DNA of 64,000 nt from the NCBI GenBank assembly GCA_022747635.1, contig JAKTNV010000060.1:2025872-2089871 (forward strand), given 5' to 3'. This stretch comes from Hetaerina americana (taxonomy: Eukaryota; Arthropoda; Insecta; Odonata; Calopterygidae). Below, piece after piece: positions 1 through 10,600 of this stretch. Each line of letters opens with the position of its first letter. Position 1 is the first letter of the stretch. The position numbers and the translations under genes are program-made. The notes below the pieces were generated by a model. The model saw only the letters and a list, made by a program, of their open reading frames with translations. It was not told the DNA's origin and did not search any database.

Positions 1-389
1 ACAAAAATCACGGCCTCAGATGCGTGCAAATTTCGGCAATGACTTCTTTTGTACATATGCACGCCCTTGGCACTAACTTCATAATCGTGACGTCTCCCTA
101 CTTATCTTTCAATAATCCTCCTAGACGCCGTGCTTGTAAAAATTTCGCCAAGACGTATAATCGCAATCGGGATGAATCAATTAATAACATATTTGATTCA
201 GAATTGATGCGAGGAAAAGAGTTACTATTTTTCACATCGATTTGAAACATGGGAATGCGAACAGGGATAATCACGAGTGTTGAAGCAGCAGATGAGGGAG
301 AGCTCACTCACGGGGAAGCGGGAGACCCTTTGTTAAGGTCGCAGGCTAACCCCCGAATCTTATCCAGAAGACCGAAGAAAGAATAAAAT
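1..389. other. No recognised feature
   Basis: No coding relic, repeat or tRNA-like sequence is recognised here. The short open frames on both strands lack any family motif. Confidence 0.5.
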
Positions 390-445
390 ATTTTGCGTTT
401 CCACAGGAAAATGTGGAAATGCGCTCTCCTGTGGAAACGCAAAAT
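390..445. repeat. Perfect 19-bp hairpin
   Basis: Positions 390-408 and 427-445 are perfect reverse complements (19 bp each) around an 18-bp loop. A weaker continuation outside the arms pairs GAAAGAAT near 377-384 with ATTCTTTC at 451-458. The form suits a small MITE or a palindromic duplication, but I see no target-site duplication and no second copy in the window. Confidence 0.75.
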
Positions 446-1408
446 CTTTGATTCTTTCCCCGTGCTTAACAAATGGATTTTCACAAGTATCGGTCTAAAC
501 CATGTCTCATACCCTGAGGACCTCGTGGTGGAAAAGGGGGCGTTAGGTCTCGTGATGTTTGAGTGCTTGGTACTTTTAACGGTGCCAAATTTTATTTTAT
601 GGTAGTTCAATTATTGTGTTTACTGTTCTTTAGTCTTCTCTTCAGGAATATGGTGATGGGACAGGAACTCCTAACAACTCTCTCTCTCCGGATCCCGATG
701 ATTGAGGAATAACAAAAACGTGAGTGTTCTACCCCACACTTTACTGTCCAAATCTGTTATCAAAATATGTGTGATAAACATCTGATAAATGCACACCTCT
801 TCTCTAGAAATACTTGAATCACAAAGAAGGCTGGAGGAGACAAATGAGAGGGGAATTTTGCATTAGTCACTCTGGCTTTTCATGCTGAAGAGATATTTAA
901 CACATGAAAAACCATTTACACGTGTAACAAGAGTCTATTCAAGAATGAGAAATATGAAGAAAAATCATTCGCGAAGGATTTATAATGGTAATTGAGAATA
1001 TAATATAGTTTTATAGTTTTAATTTCAAAAATGTTCCCATCCATAACTAATTGCAGCATAAATTGATTCATATAAAATTTCTCAAGTAACTTTCCCAAGA
1101 TTGAATAACTTAGGATTTTGACTTTTACCCCCAGCCTTAATTCTCTTATGCAACATATGTGTACATGAAGTGAATTAAATAAAAATAATAATTTTCCTCA
1201 GTTACCAATTTTATTCTGCAATGAATCACCAATTAATTCTAAGCAAGGTCTTTCAATATTTTTTTCTACTCTCGATGACCATATTTAGAGCGAAACTTCA
1301 AATAAATTATTGGGAAAATAAATGTATCAGTAATTTCACCTCATGTCAACAAATAATTTTAGCTTGCCCATTCATATTTTCATAATATTTGGTGCATGGA
1401 TTTAATTA
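446..1408. other. No recognised feature
   Basis: AT-rich sequence with no recognised coding relic or repeat. Confidence 0.5.
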
Positions 1409-1410
1409 TA

Positions 1411-1450
1411 CAGGGTGTCCGAGAAGTCAGTGTATGTGTGTAGAGGGTTG
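1411..1450. repeat. Possible solo terminal inverted repeat of a DNA transposon
   Basis: Preceded by TA, the sequence begins CAGGGTGTCCGAGAAGTC, which resembles Tc1/mariner-type termini. No matching opposite terminus was found within 3 kb, and the 195-aa minus-strand open frame covering 1380-1967 shows no transposase motif. At best this is an orphan end. Confidence 0.25.
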
Positions 1451-1459
1451 GCGCATTTT

Positions 1460-3043
1460 GGAAATTTAAGGATTTTTCTCTCCTTTGGATCTGTCCAAAA
1501 CTCATTAGTCGCGAATTTAGATAGACACAAAAATTGAATAAAAATATTTTTGAGTGTCTAAGGAAATGCTCCACTATTTCCATGAAAATCAAGATTAAAA
1601 AATGGTAGAGAAAGACGTGCGCATAAATAATGGAGAGAATTTGCAAAGCACATAGGAGCACACCCGCAGTCACTGTATTCAAGCGTCGTGTCGTAGTCAG
1701 GATAAATTCCCGCCCGAGTTGTGCGTCCGCAGGGGCGGCTTCCCTGAGACTGCTGACCGTCTCATTTTTTGTTGGCGAGTCGTGATAACTATGTCCTCCA
1801 ACTTTCACTGTGCATGAGAACCAACATGGAATTTTTAGTCGGCTCGAAAAAAAAACCAAACCTCCATCACTGAAAAAACTGTCAAAATGACTTACTTGAG
1901 TGTTGGTATAATTGCTATTGTCATAATTTATGACACTTCCAAAAGAATTGATGGCATTTTTTTCCATTACAATTTCTTTCGCCCTTTATCATGTTACTCA
2001 CAAAAAAGCGAAATGAATTCACTGCGGTGGTATACTTGAACTTTCAAATTGAATTTTAATAAATATTCAATAGGAATATATTTTCTATTTCAAAAAGATC
2101 TATTCCAATAGGATCTCTATACCCCATATCACCCACTCTGACCTCATAGTTCAATATATCTCGTAGAGGAGACTTTTAAAACGTCATTGTTGAAGTATGC
2201 ATTGAAGAAAATATTTTGATTAATTGCTTATATTTGAATTTATTTAAAGGTACTAAAATTGAGCAAAATATGGTGTGATTATCGTTTCTGGAAATTATTG
2301 ATGAGATCTTCCCATTATATTTTTTGATGGGAATTAAATGGAGAATATATCTCATCATCAATTCTTAGAATACAAAATATTTACCTTCGCTTCAAATGCT
2401 ATGTACCTTCGTGGAACTATCACCACAACAAGCAACAATTTACTTTCTTATGCCACTTATGAGCACCGTCCATATCCATTAAATCAAGTGTTAATTGTTT
2501 CTCTATTGCTTAGAAGCATTTATGAGCCATTGTGGAAATAAATGGCATATAAAAAGAGCCAGTTGTGCACCTGCTGTCACTAAAGTCACATATAATGATC
2601 ATTTAATAAATATTTATTCCTTTCACTGGAAGAAGGCAAAATATGATATAAAATCGGATATTTCATTTAAAATGTTCCTCTGTCAAGCTGTATTACGTAA
2701 TATTTGGACTCACATCAGCTCTATATTTATTCACCAATTATTAAATCAAATTGTAGGCCTAATTCCACTGAATTATTATCATTTCAGAGACCATTTTCCA
2801 TTTGTCTAGGTTCTTCCGACAATTATCCCTCACATTTATTCATATAAAAGCAATATAATTGAAAGAAAGAGATTCACGTGAAAAGTGAAGTATGAAAAAT
2901 ATAGCCAGGCGTTAACTCTTTCACGTTATGGCTCTGCTTTCGTCGTTACATGGTTGAATTCCTCCATAATATAGATAATAGAGACACAGAAATTCCACAA
3001 TAGATATTTCACTCCTTCACCAACCCACCCTGACTCCTTTCTG

Positions 3044-3046
<3 letters not shown>
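1460..3046. other. No recognised feature
   Basis: Several short open frames occur (for example 2495-2809 on the plus strand) but none shows a domain or motif. No repeat family was recognised. Confidence 0.45.

Positions 3047-3104
<58 letters not shown>
3047..3104. repeat. (TA)n microsatellite with TG-rich edge
   Basis: About 58 bp of near-pure TA, grading into a (TG)-rich segment up to 3143 and then directly into a SINE head. Part of a set of (TA)n arrays that abut mobile elements in this window. Confidence 0.9.
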
Positions 3105-3112
<8 letters not shown>

Positions 3113-3141
3113 TATGCGTGTATGTGTGTGTGTTTGTGTGT

Positions 3142-3415
3142 GTGGGTCGCGGTAGTCCAGGGGGTAGAGCGTTGGACTGCTGACCGGAGGGGCCCGGGCT
3201 CGATTCCCGGGTAAGGCACTCTGGGCACCTGCAGCTCCACCCAGGCTATGTGATTTTTCGGGTACCAGATCTTCCTGGGAAACCATAACCGGCACAGGGA
3301 AAGGAACTGGCCCCCTACCCTGATGTGTGAATTCCATACACCGTTGGGCTTAGTACTGGGTGAACTCTACCATCACCTACCAAACCGACCTTCGGGTTGA
3401 TTACTGTGTTTATGG
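3142..3415 (+). mobile_element. tRNA-headed SINE, copy 1
   Basis: The head at about 3150-3215 resembles a tRNA: an A-box-like GGGGGTAGAGCG is followed by TTGGACTGCTGACC and a B-box-like GGCTCGATTCCCG. The body continues for about 200 bp and ends with GGTTGATTACTG before a (TA)n array. Copies with the same head and tail lie at 11264-11534 (+) and 16281-16506 (-), and a tail fragment lies at 31883-31928. Pol III-driven, LINE-mobilised amplification is the usual mode for such elements; the partner LINE cannot be named here. Confidence 0.8.
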
Positions 3416-3457
3416 TATATATATATATATATATATATACCATATACTATATATAAG

Positions 3458-3512
<55 letters not shown>
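3416..3512. repeat. Two (TA)n arrays at the SINE 3' end
   Basis: TA runs at 3416-3439 and about 3462-3511 are separated by a short non-TA segment. The AAGGTG near 3456 and CACCTT near 3513 form small inverted flanks around the second run. Confidence 0.85.
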
Positions 3513-3515
<3 letters not shown>

Positions 3516-3639
3516 CTTGCCAATCGTTGTATCTTCAACTGATCATGCCATACAACCTGGTCGTAAATATTAATAGTGGAACTACCGCGTTTCTGTCATA
3601 TACACCCTTATAGGAATTGATCATTAAAATCATCATCGA

Positions 3640-4330
3640 TCGTTCAAAGGCATTTTCGAAAACGTGGTTCCGTTCCGGTCCTCGTGCCGCAGGCTCAACC
3701 TCCAGCCGCAAATGAAAATCGTTTCCATCCATTCCGACCGCTTTCCGCTGAGCCATTGGAAGTCTCATTCCTCGCGTTTCAGGGGAAATCCATTTTTGCA
3801 TCCGGCCATTCGTCCATGGGGGAGGGCTGGGGGGTTCGTTCTCTCCTTCGGTGCACTAGCGAGAGAGGCGAGAATCGGAGCTGAGCACGGCGGACGTGGG
3901 GGACCGTGAGGAGTTGCGACGTTCGTCCTTCGCCCACCGGACATGTCCTTCCAGCGCAGCGGCCACTCCCTCGGATCCCCCAGTGGACAAGTAGCAGCAG
4001 AAGAGTGGGGGGAGCAGCAGATCCGCGACCCTCACCCTCGGAATTCGTTGCGCGGCGGCTGAGTGTGTGTGTACTTGTGTTTTGCGTGCGTGCGTGAGGA
4101 GTGGAGTGGAGGTGTATCCGGATGCCACCCAGACCACGCCCTCGCGCCCAGGACGCCCACAAACGACTCGGAAGTGTATCCGTCCAAGCGCCAGCGTCGC
4201 CCTTGGCCTTCAGCAGCGGGAGTCGGGGTCGAGGGGGGGGGGACCAGGACGCACGAGCTAAGTCCCCAGGTGAAGCGAAATCGGACGCCGGATCTCCGTA
4301 TTTACCGGGGAGTCGAGAGTCGAATCAAAT
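3640..4330 (+). promoter_or_regulatory. GC-rich, CpG-rich island (candidate host promoter or 5' exon)
   Basis: This stretch is sharply richer in G, C and CpG than the AT-rich sequence around it and matches no repeat family I recognise. Overlapping open frames run through it in several phases, as is common in GC-rich DNA, and none has a domain. A splice-donor-like AG/GTGAAG occurs near 4267-4275. It could be the promoter and 5' untranslated exon of a host gene lying outside the window, or an unrecognised GC-rich repeat. No TATA box or start codon can be assigned with confidence. Confidence 0.3.
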
Positions 4331-4334
4331 TCCG

Positions 4335-4780
4335 CAATATCACAAGTGGATGACACCATTCAATCGGGGGTCACCTTTCTGACGATAGGTGGGAATACAG
4401 TGTGTGAGTGGGTTGGCGAAAACATGAAAAGCCCACGAGTAACCGTTCCTAATGACATACAGGTCATACTGATCTGAAATGGAGAGTATTCACGCAGAAG
4501 GGAATATTTAGAAAGCTCATATACAATCCTTCTTATAAACAATGTTGAAATATTTTGAAATGATTAAAAGAAAATACAACTATTAATTATACCTGAGAAA
4601 CAATAAATTTAACATCGGTGTCATATCAAATTAATAGGAAGCAATTAATATTTAACGTTGCACTTAAGCCATTCAAGTCATGCTTTATGACGCAACGCAA
4701 TAGTTTTTGTGAACCAATTATTAATTCAAATAGAGGCCTATGATTACCAAGGAAGTTTTGGTACCAGAAGAATTACACAG
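4335..4780. other. No recognised feature
   Basis: AT-rich spacer between the GC-rich island and the LINE fragment; nothing recognised. Confidence 0.5.
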
Positions 4781-4782
4781 GG

Positions 4783-5625
4783 TGAGATTGAGAGTGCTCG
4801 GAACCCATGACCCCTAGAGCTCTGCCGGAGCAATGATTGCTCCTGGTAGGTTCACCCATGCCCCAGGTAGGTCGAAGATTAGGAGCCAGACCAAAGGCAG
4901 TCCGCGCAGCGTATGTCCCTTAGTGAGGCGGCTGCAAATGTGTCCGACCCCAGTGGGGCGGCCATAGAGTGATGGTGTCACGTTAAAAACACTCTTGTGG
5001 AAGGCAACAGAAAACCAACTAAATTCTCATTCCCAAGAATATCATGATGGACATTATATAGAATATGAGTCCTGTCAACTACGGGAATCGGGAGGTAGGA
5101 ATGAAAGTCAGCTAGAATTCGTAAAATCAGTTAGGTTATCTGATGACCAAGCTTTAATTTATCAGTCAGCCAAAGGGGTTGCAAGCATAGTTGAATGATT
5201 TGGATATTCTGTTCGATAAATATGGTATGAGAATCAAATTAAATAAAACAAAAATTTTGCGATTCTTCAGAATGACCAAGGCTAAGGAAATCATTAAAAT
5301 AGTAGGGCAAAAACTATAGCACGTGGAACAGTTTACCTATCTCGGAAGGGTTTTGGACCAACAATGTCAAAGTAGTAGTGACGCAAGGAGAAGAATTACA
5401 GTTAGATAAAGAGGCTTTCTCAAGGAGGAGGGAGTTGGGTAAGGGTGCTTAGAAAGGCTCGTCAAAACTTTGATTTGGAGCATAGTTATGTATGGCGCGA
5501 ATACATAGTCACTGAAGCAGGATGATAGAAGTAGATGAGAGGCTTTTGAAATTTGGGTGTGGAGAAGGATGGCGGTGAAAGGGACCGTAAGGAAAACAAC
5601 TAAGGAAGTGCTAGGCGTAGTGTAC
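4783..5625 (+). mobile_element. RTE-like LINE copy B with large internal deletion
   Basis: The first part (4783 to about 5092) matches the 5' untranslated region of the longer copy at 7199, including GACCCCTAGAGCT, the CCCCAGTGGGGCGGCC block and CACGTTAAAAACACT. It then jumps directly to the end of the reverse transcriptase near 5093, with an FADD-type region degraded to LSDDQALIYQSAKG, followed by the TYLG and QDDR stretches. The endonuclease and most of the RT, over 2 kb, are missing. In-frame stops show it is dead. Confidence 0.8.
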
Positions 5626-5664
5626 GCATGCACGGACGCATGTATGCACGCACGCACACACACA

Positions 5665-5790
5665 AACATACAAGGAAATATTTTTGCATTTGTGATCTGT
5701 TCGATTCCGCCTTCCCCACCTCTCCTGTGTACACCTTTTACGTGCGTTCCTATCCCTTTTCCTCAAATCTGCACCCATTTGAATGAATAT
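5665..5790 (-). repeat. Unclassified dispersed repeat
   Basis: On the minus strand this reads as a GGGGAAGGCGGAATCGAAC segment followed by an AAATGCAAAAATATTTCC block. Close relatives are at 17963-18012 (plus) and 58690-58780 (same orientation as here). It lies between a LINE fragment and mariner copy 1. Confidence 0.55.
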
Positions 5791-5816
5791 ATATATAATA
5801 TGTATATATATGTATA

Positions 5817-5967
5817 CTACCTTGATCAAAAAGTTCCCGGAATAACCACCGTGTGGCGCTCCCATCGTTCCGATTTGAGTTCTGTTTTTTTTTGTTAAAT
5901 TGGTACATCTGTTGTTGATATTCCCTTTAAATCTTAGTGTCATAACTTGACATTTGCAAAAGTTACG
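5817..5967. repeat. Left arm of long terminal inverted repeat
   Basis: 151 bp, the reverse complement of 6998-7147 with a single length difference (9 T against 8 A). It replaces the expected 3' end of the mariner. Confidence 0.93.
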
Positions 5968-6997
5968 GTCGGTTTTCGGTATGTCCATCAGTGCTTCCTG
6001 CGATTTTTCCATTACTTCCTCTCGGCTGCTAAAACGCATTCCCCGTAATGGTTTTTTAACTCGATTGAACAGAAAGAAGTCACAGGGAGCCAAATCAGGT
6101 GAATTCGGTGGCTGTTGGATGGTATTTGTTGCATTTTTCGTCAAAAAATTACGAATAATGATAGCACTGTGCGACGGTGCGTTATCATGGTGCAAAATCC
6201 ACGAGTTTTCTGCCCACATTTCTGGTCTCTTTCGGCGAATTGCTTCACGCAAACGTCTCATAACGCCCAAATAATACTCTTTGTTTACTGTCTGGCCTTC
6301 TGGCAAAAATTCATGATGCACTACACCGTTGTAATCCATGAAAACCGTCAGCATTGCCTTCTTTTTTGACTGAAAACGACGTGGTTTTTTTGGTCTCGGC
6401 TCATTTGGTGAACGCCATTCACTTGCCTGATGTCTGGATTGCGTGTCGTACTCATAAACCCACGTCTCGTCTCCAGTAATGATCCTTTTGATGAATGTGG
6501 GATCGGATTCAGCCTCGCAAATCATGTCTTTTGCGACGTCAACACGGTCTCTTTTTTGCATGAAATTGAGGTCTTTTGGCACCAACTTTGCTGCTACACG
6601 ACGGAAACCCAAATCATTAACCACAATGTCTTGGGCGGATCCATAGGCAATGTTCAAGTCCTCCGCTATTTCTCTGATGGTTAATTTGCGGTTATTGACC
6701 AACATTTCTTTTACTTTATCAATTTTTTCACCGACTTTCGATGTCGATGGTCTGCCACTGCGTTCATCATCTTCGATTGACTCACGACCACTTCTGAACC
6801 GCTCGTGCCACTGGTAAACGACCGTTTTTTTTAGAGAATCGTTGCCGAAACACTTTTCCAACATTTCCAACGTCCGTGCGCCACTAAATCCGTTTTTTAC
6901 GCAAAATTTAATACAAGTTCGTTGTTGCAAATTTAAATCCATTTCTGAAATTGTAAAAAATCGCCAACACACACAGAGATAGATGTACTCTTGGCTA

Positions 6998-7147
6998 CGT
7001 AACTTTTGCAAATGTCAAGTTATGACACTAAGATTTAAAGGGAATATCAACAACAGATGTACCAATTTAACAAAAAAAACAGAACTCAAATCGGAACGAT
7101 GGGAGCGCCACACGGTGGTTATTCCGGGAACTTTTTGATCAAGGTAG
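6998..7147. repeat. Right arm of long terminal inverted repeat
   Basis: 150 bp; the native 5' end of the mariner, matching the right end of the copy at 19540-20869. Confidence 0.93.
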
Positions 7148-7198
7148 TATATAATTTGTATATATATAATATATTATATATTATATATATATATATTC
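7148..7198. repeat. TA-rich microsatellite
   Basis: Imperfect TA tract between mariner copy 1 and the 5' end of the long LINE. Together with the TA-rich bases before 5815 it marks the array into which the mariner inserted. Confidence 0.8.
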
Positions 7199-7653
7199 CT
7201 CCCCGGACTACAACCTTGACGTGGTGGAATGGTTTGTGCGTTCCGATGACCCCTAGAGCTGTGCTGGCGGGAGTAAAAATAATTGCCCCTGGTAGGGTCA
7301 CCCATGCCAGATAGGTCGAAGGTTAGGAGCAAGACGAAAGATAGTCTGCTCCTTGGTGAGGTGGCTGCAATGGCGTCTGACCCCAGTGGGGCGGCCAGTA
7401 AGTGATGTTGTCACGTTAAAAACACTATTGAGGAAGGCAACGGGAAACCACCTCAATTATAATTCCCAAGATAAATATGGTGGCCACTAGAGAGATTTTG
7501 AGTCCTGGCAACCACGGGGCTCGGCCCAATCGGCCGTGTGTCGTGCCCGGCAGCGGGGGAGGCAAGGCTTCCGCGGTCGTCATCCCACGAAACCCTTGCA
7601 AGGGAAAACCAGCAGCAGCAGGACAGAAGACGCAGGAGAAGAACACAAAATTA

Positions 7654-10600
7654 GTTAGAATAGGAACGTGGAATGTTAGGACAATGATGAGGACAGGGAA
7701 ATTGGAGAATATTAAGCCATAGATGAAAAGGGGAAATAGAGATATTTTAGGTCTATGCGAGGTGAGATGGAAGGATAGCGGGGATTACTGGAGTGATAAT
7801 TATAGAATAATATACGGCGGCGGGGTCGAGAGCCAACGAGGGGTTGCCATAGTATTAAATGAAGAGGTAGGAAGAAGCGTGGTCAACATAGAGCAGGTAA
7901 CGGATAGATTATTACTAGTAGAGATAAAAGCAGAAACGACGAACTTGGTTATTATTCAGGTATACATGCCACCGAGCAACCATACGGAGGAAGAAGCCGA
8001 TAGGATATACGATCAGTTATAATCGCGTGGGTTCCTGCAGGGAAACATTTGATAGTGATGGGGGATTGGAATGCGACGGTAGGCGAAGGAAGAAATGGTG
8101 ACGAGGTCGGAGACGACGGTTTAGGTACGAGGAATGACCGCGGAGAGAAAGCAGTGGGTTTCTGCAGGAGACAGGGGTCAGTCATCACCAACACTTGGTT
8201 TAGACACCACAAAAGACGCAGGTATACACGGAAAATGCCAGGTGACTCAGAAAGGTATCAGCTAGATTATATCCTGGTTAGACACAGGTTTAGAAACAGT
8301 GTGATAAAATCGCCCAGCTTCCCGGGAACGGATGCGGACTCTGACCACATTTTAGTTGTTATGAAATGTAGCGTCCGTTTCAAAAAGATAAGGCAGGGGC
8401 GGCGAGTTAGAAAATGGAATGTAGAAGCATGAAATGGTTTGAAAAGGAAGGAGTACCAACAGGCGTTAGAGGAACTCATGGAGGATGGTAAAGAGCTAAC
8501 TACTATCGAAAAAAGATGGAAAAGTATCAAGAAAGCGTTATCGAAAGCCGCAAAAGACACTATTGGAACCGTTAACGCTAAAAGGACTAGGAAACCATGG
8601 ATCACGGATGAGATGATTACAAAGATGGATGAGCGGCGAAAATGGAAGAATGTAAATACAGAATTAGGCAAAATGAAGTACAAAGAATTAAACAGTAAAT
8701 TGAGGCGGGCAACAAATAAAGCAAAAGAAGCATGGTGGAAGACGCAGTGCGAGGATATGGAAAGTCTGCAGAGGAAGGGTGAAATCGGTGCGCCGTACAG
8801 CAAAGTTAAATCTTTATCGGGAAGTAAGAAAGGAAGATCTATGCTAACAGTTAGAGATAAGGCGGGTAAGATAATAGTAGACGCAGGAAAGATCCAAGAT
8901 CCAAGAGAGATGGAAGGAATATGCACAAGAACTGTAGTGTAAAGTACCTAGACCAACAAGGTTAGACATAGAAAAGGAACATGACGTAGAGGAAGATAGC
9001 TTAGGTCCAGGCATACTCGACGATGAGATAGAAAGTGCATTGAGGGCGATGACACTAAATAAGGCCGTGGGGGTGGATAACATTCCTGCGGAACTACTGG
9101 AAGGTTTAGGAAAATGTGGGAGGAAGAGGCTATATTGGCTGATTCGTAGTATCTATGAGGAAGGAATCTGGCCGGAAGACTTTGTGAGATCAGTATTAGT
9201 TCCTATTCCGAAAGAGGTAAAGGCTACATCATCTGAGGACTGCAGGACAATAAGTTTGATATCCCACGCAGATTAAGTTGTTCTCAGGATCATAAACAAA
9301 AGGATAGAGAAGGGCAAATGATTGCTTAAGGGATGATCAGTTTGGGTTTAGGAAAGGGAGAGGTACGCGTGATGCCATTGCAGTAATGAGATTATTAATC
9401 GAGAGGAATATTGAACACAACCAGGAGGTATTTGCTTGTTTCGTAGATTTCGAAAAAGCGTTTGATAGAGTGAATTGGGAAAAACTAATGAGTATATTGC
9501 AGAAAGTAGGAATATATTGGAGGGAAAGGAGGTTAATCCGCAACCTGTACATGTCTCAGACTGCTCAGGTTCGATTGGGGAACGGGGAGTATTGATGGGC
9601 GGTGTTAGGAGGAGGTGTAAGGCAGGTTCGCCCATTATCACCGTTGCTGTTCAACCCCTATGTAGAGGAAATGATTAAAGAGGCATGGGAAGAACTGGAG
9701 GTAGGGATGAAAGTAGGCGAGGAATTCGTAAAATCAGTTAGGTTCGCTGATGACCAAGCTTTGGTTTGTCAGTCAGCCAAGGGGTTGCAGGCATTGCTGA
9801 GTGAATTGGAAATTCAATGCAACAGGAATGGGAGGGGAATCAATATTAATAAAACAAGGGTTAGTCGATTTTCTAGAAAGAAATAGGCTAAGCTAAACAT
9901 TAAAATAGGAGGGCAAAAACTAGAGCAGGTAGAACAGTTTACGTATCTCGGTAGTGTTTTGGACCAACACGGTCAAAGTAGTAGGGATGTAAGGAGAAGA
10001 ATTCATCTACATCTACATCAATACCCTGTGAGCCACCAAAAAGGTGTGTGGCAGGGGGTGCAGCACCAGGAGGAAAGGGTAAGTGATGAGGGGGTTAGGG
10101 TTTTTCAAATGGATGGGGAAAGGTGAGGGGAACCTGCAAAAAAAATATATAAATATAATCGTATAACCATGCGCAGTCGCTACCTTGTAGGTTAATACTT
10201 ATTATGTTGAGCCGGCTACTGGGGGATTTAGATAACACGCATTCTGGTCTGTTATTGTTCTTGGAAAAAATGACCATTTAAACCTGTCAGTCTTGCAGTC
10301 AATCTCTCTAATCTTATATTCGTGATCCCTCCGCCCGTAATACTTTGGGGTTCCTATTATGTTCTTGATGCCATCGGAAAAGGACCCATCTTTAAATGTT
10401 TTTAATAATTTTAATCTATATTGTAAACGCCGCTGTTTAAGGGAATCCCCGTCTAAATATTCTATTAAGGTAGTTACGCTACTTCGTTGGTCATGAATTG
10501 CGTTAGGCAAAGAGGCTTTCACAAGAAGGAGGGAGTTAATGACAGGGACGCTGAGTAAGGATATTAGGAAAAGACTCGTAAGAACATTGATATGGAGCGT

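Larger units (their letters stand above)
5611..6942 (-). pseudogene. mariner transposase with intact N-terminus and replaced C-terminus
   Basis: This encodes a DDE/D transposase of the mariner family (Tc1/mariner superfamily), which cuts and joins DNA at TA targets in the nucleus. The start MDLNLQQRTC was chosen because the family begins near there and the upstream codons are element UTR. In order it has a paired-like HTH N-terminus with DDERSGRPSTSK, catalytic D in TGDETWVYEYD, second D in LHHDNAPSHS, and third D in LAPCDFF, with 34 residues between the last two Ds (DD34D). After DIPKT the frame leaves transposase sequence and reads the inverted copy of the element's own 5' end, then flanking DNA. 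The normal C-terminus, present in the copy at 19593, is therefore lost. The catalytic core is uninterrupted. Confidence 0.9.
5817..7147 (-). mobile_element. mariner copy 1 with about 150-bp terminal inverted repeats
   Basis: The element is 1331 bp and flanked by TA at 5815-5816 and 7148-7149. It begins CTACCTTGATCAAAAAGT and ends with the reverse complement. Unlike the sibling copy at 19540, whose inverted repeats are short, here the whole 151 bp of 5817-5967 is the reverse complement of 6998-7147, differing by one base in a homopolymer. The left end, which should carry the transposase C-terminus and 3' UTR, has been replaced by an inverted copy of the right end. It sits in a TA-rich microsatellite. 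Confidence 0.93.

Noticed and set aside
1380..1967. Protein-coding gene of 195 codons on the minus strand
   Set aside because: No domain, low-complexity hydrophobic composition, and the frame runs through a likely transposon terminus.
3150..3215. tRNA gene
   Set aside because: The tRNA-like head is followed by a conserved non-tRNA body and occurs in several dispersed copies, so it is a SINE. The same applies to the heads at 11264, 16440, 18000, 30160, 54420 and 61465.
3017..3337. Genes containing long Ile-Tyr repeats (also at 17726, 20706, 29225, 31747)
   Set aside because: These are microsatellite translations joined to SINE sequence.
3779..4162. Coding frames in the GC-rich island
   Set aside because: Several overlapping frames on both strands are open because stop codons are rare in GC-rich DNA; none shows a motif.
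8267..8926. 219-codon minus-strand gene
   Set aside because: It is antisense to the LINE copy A endonuclease and linker, and the hydrophobic composition is what such antisense frames give.
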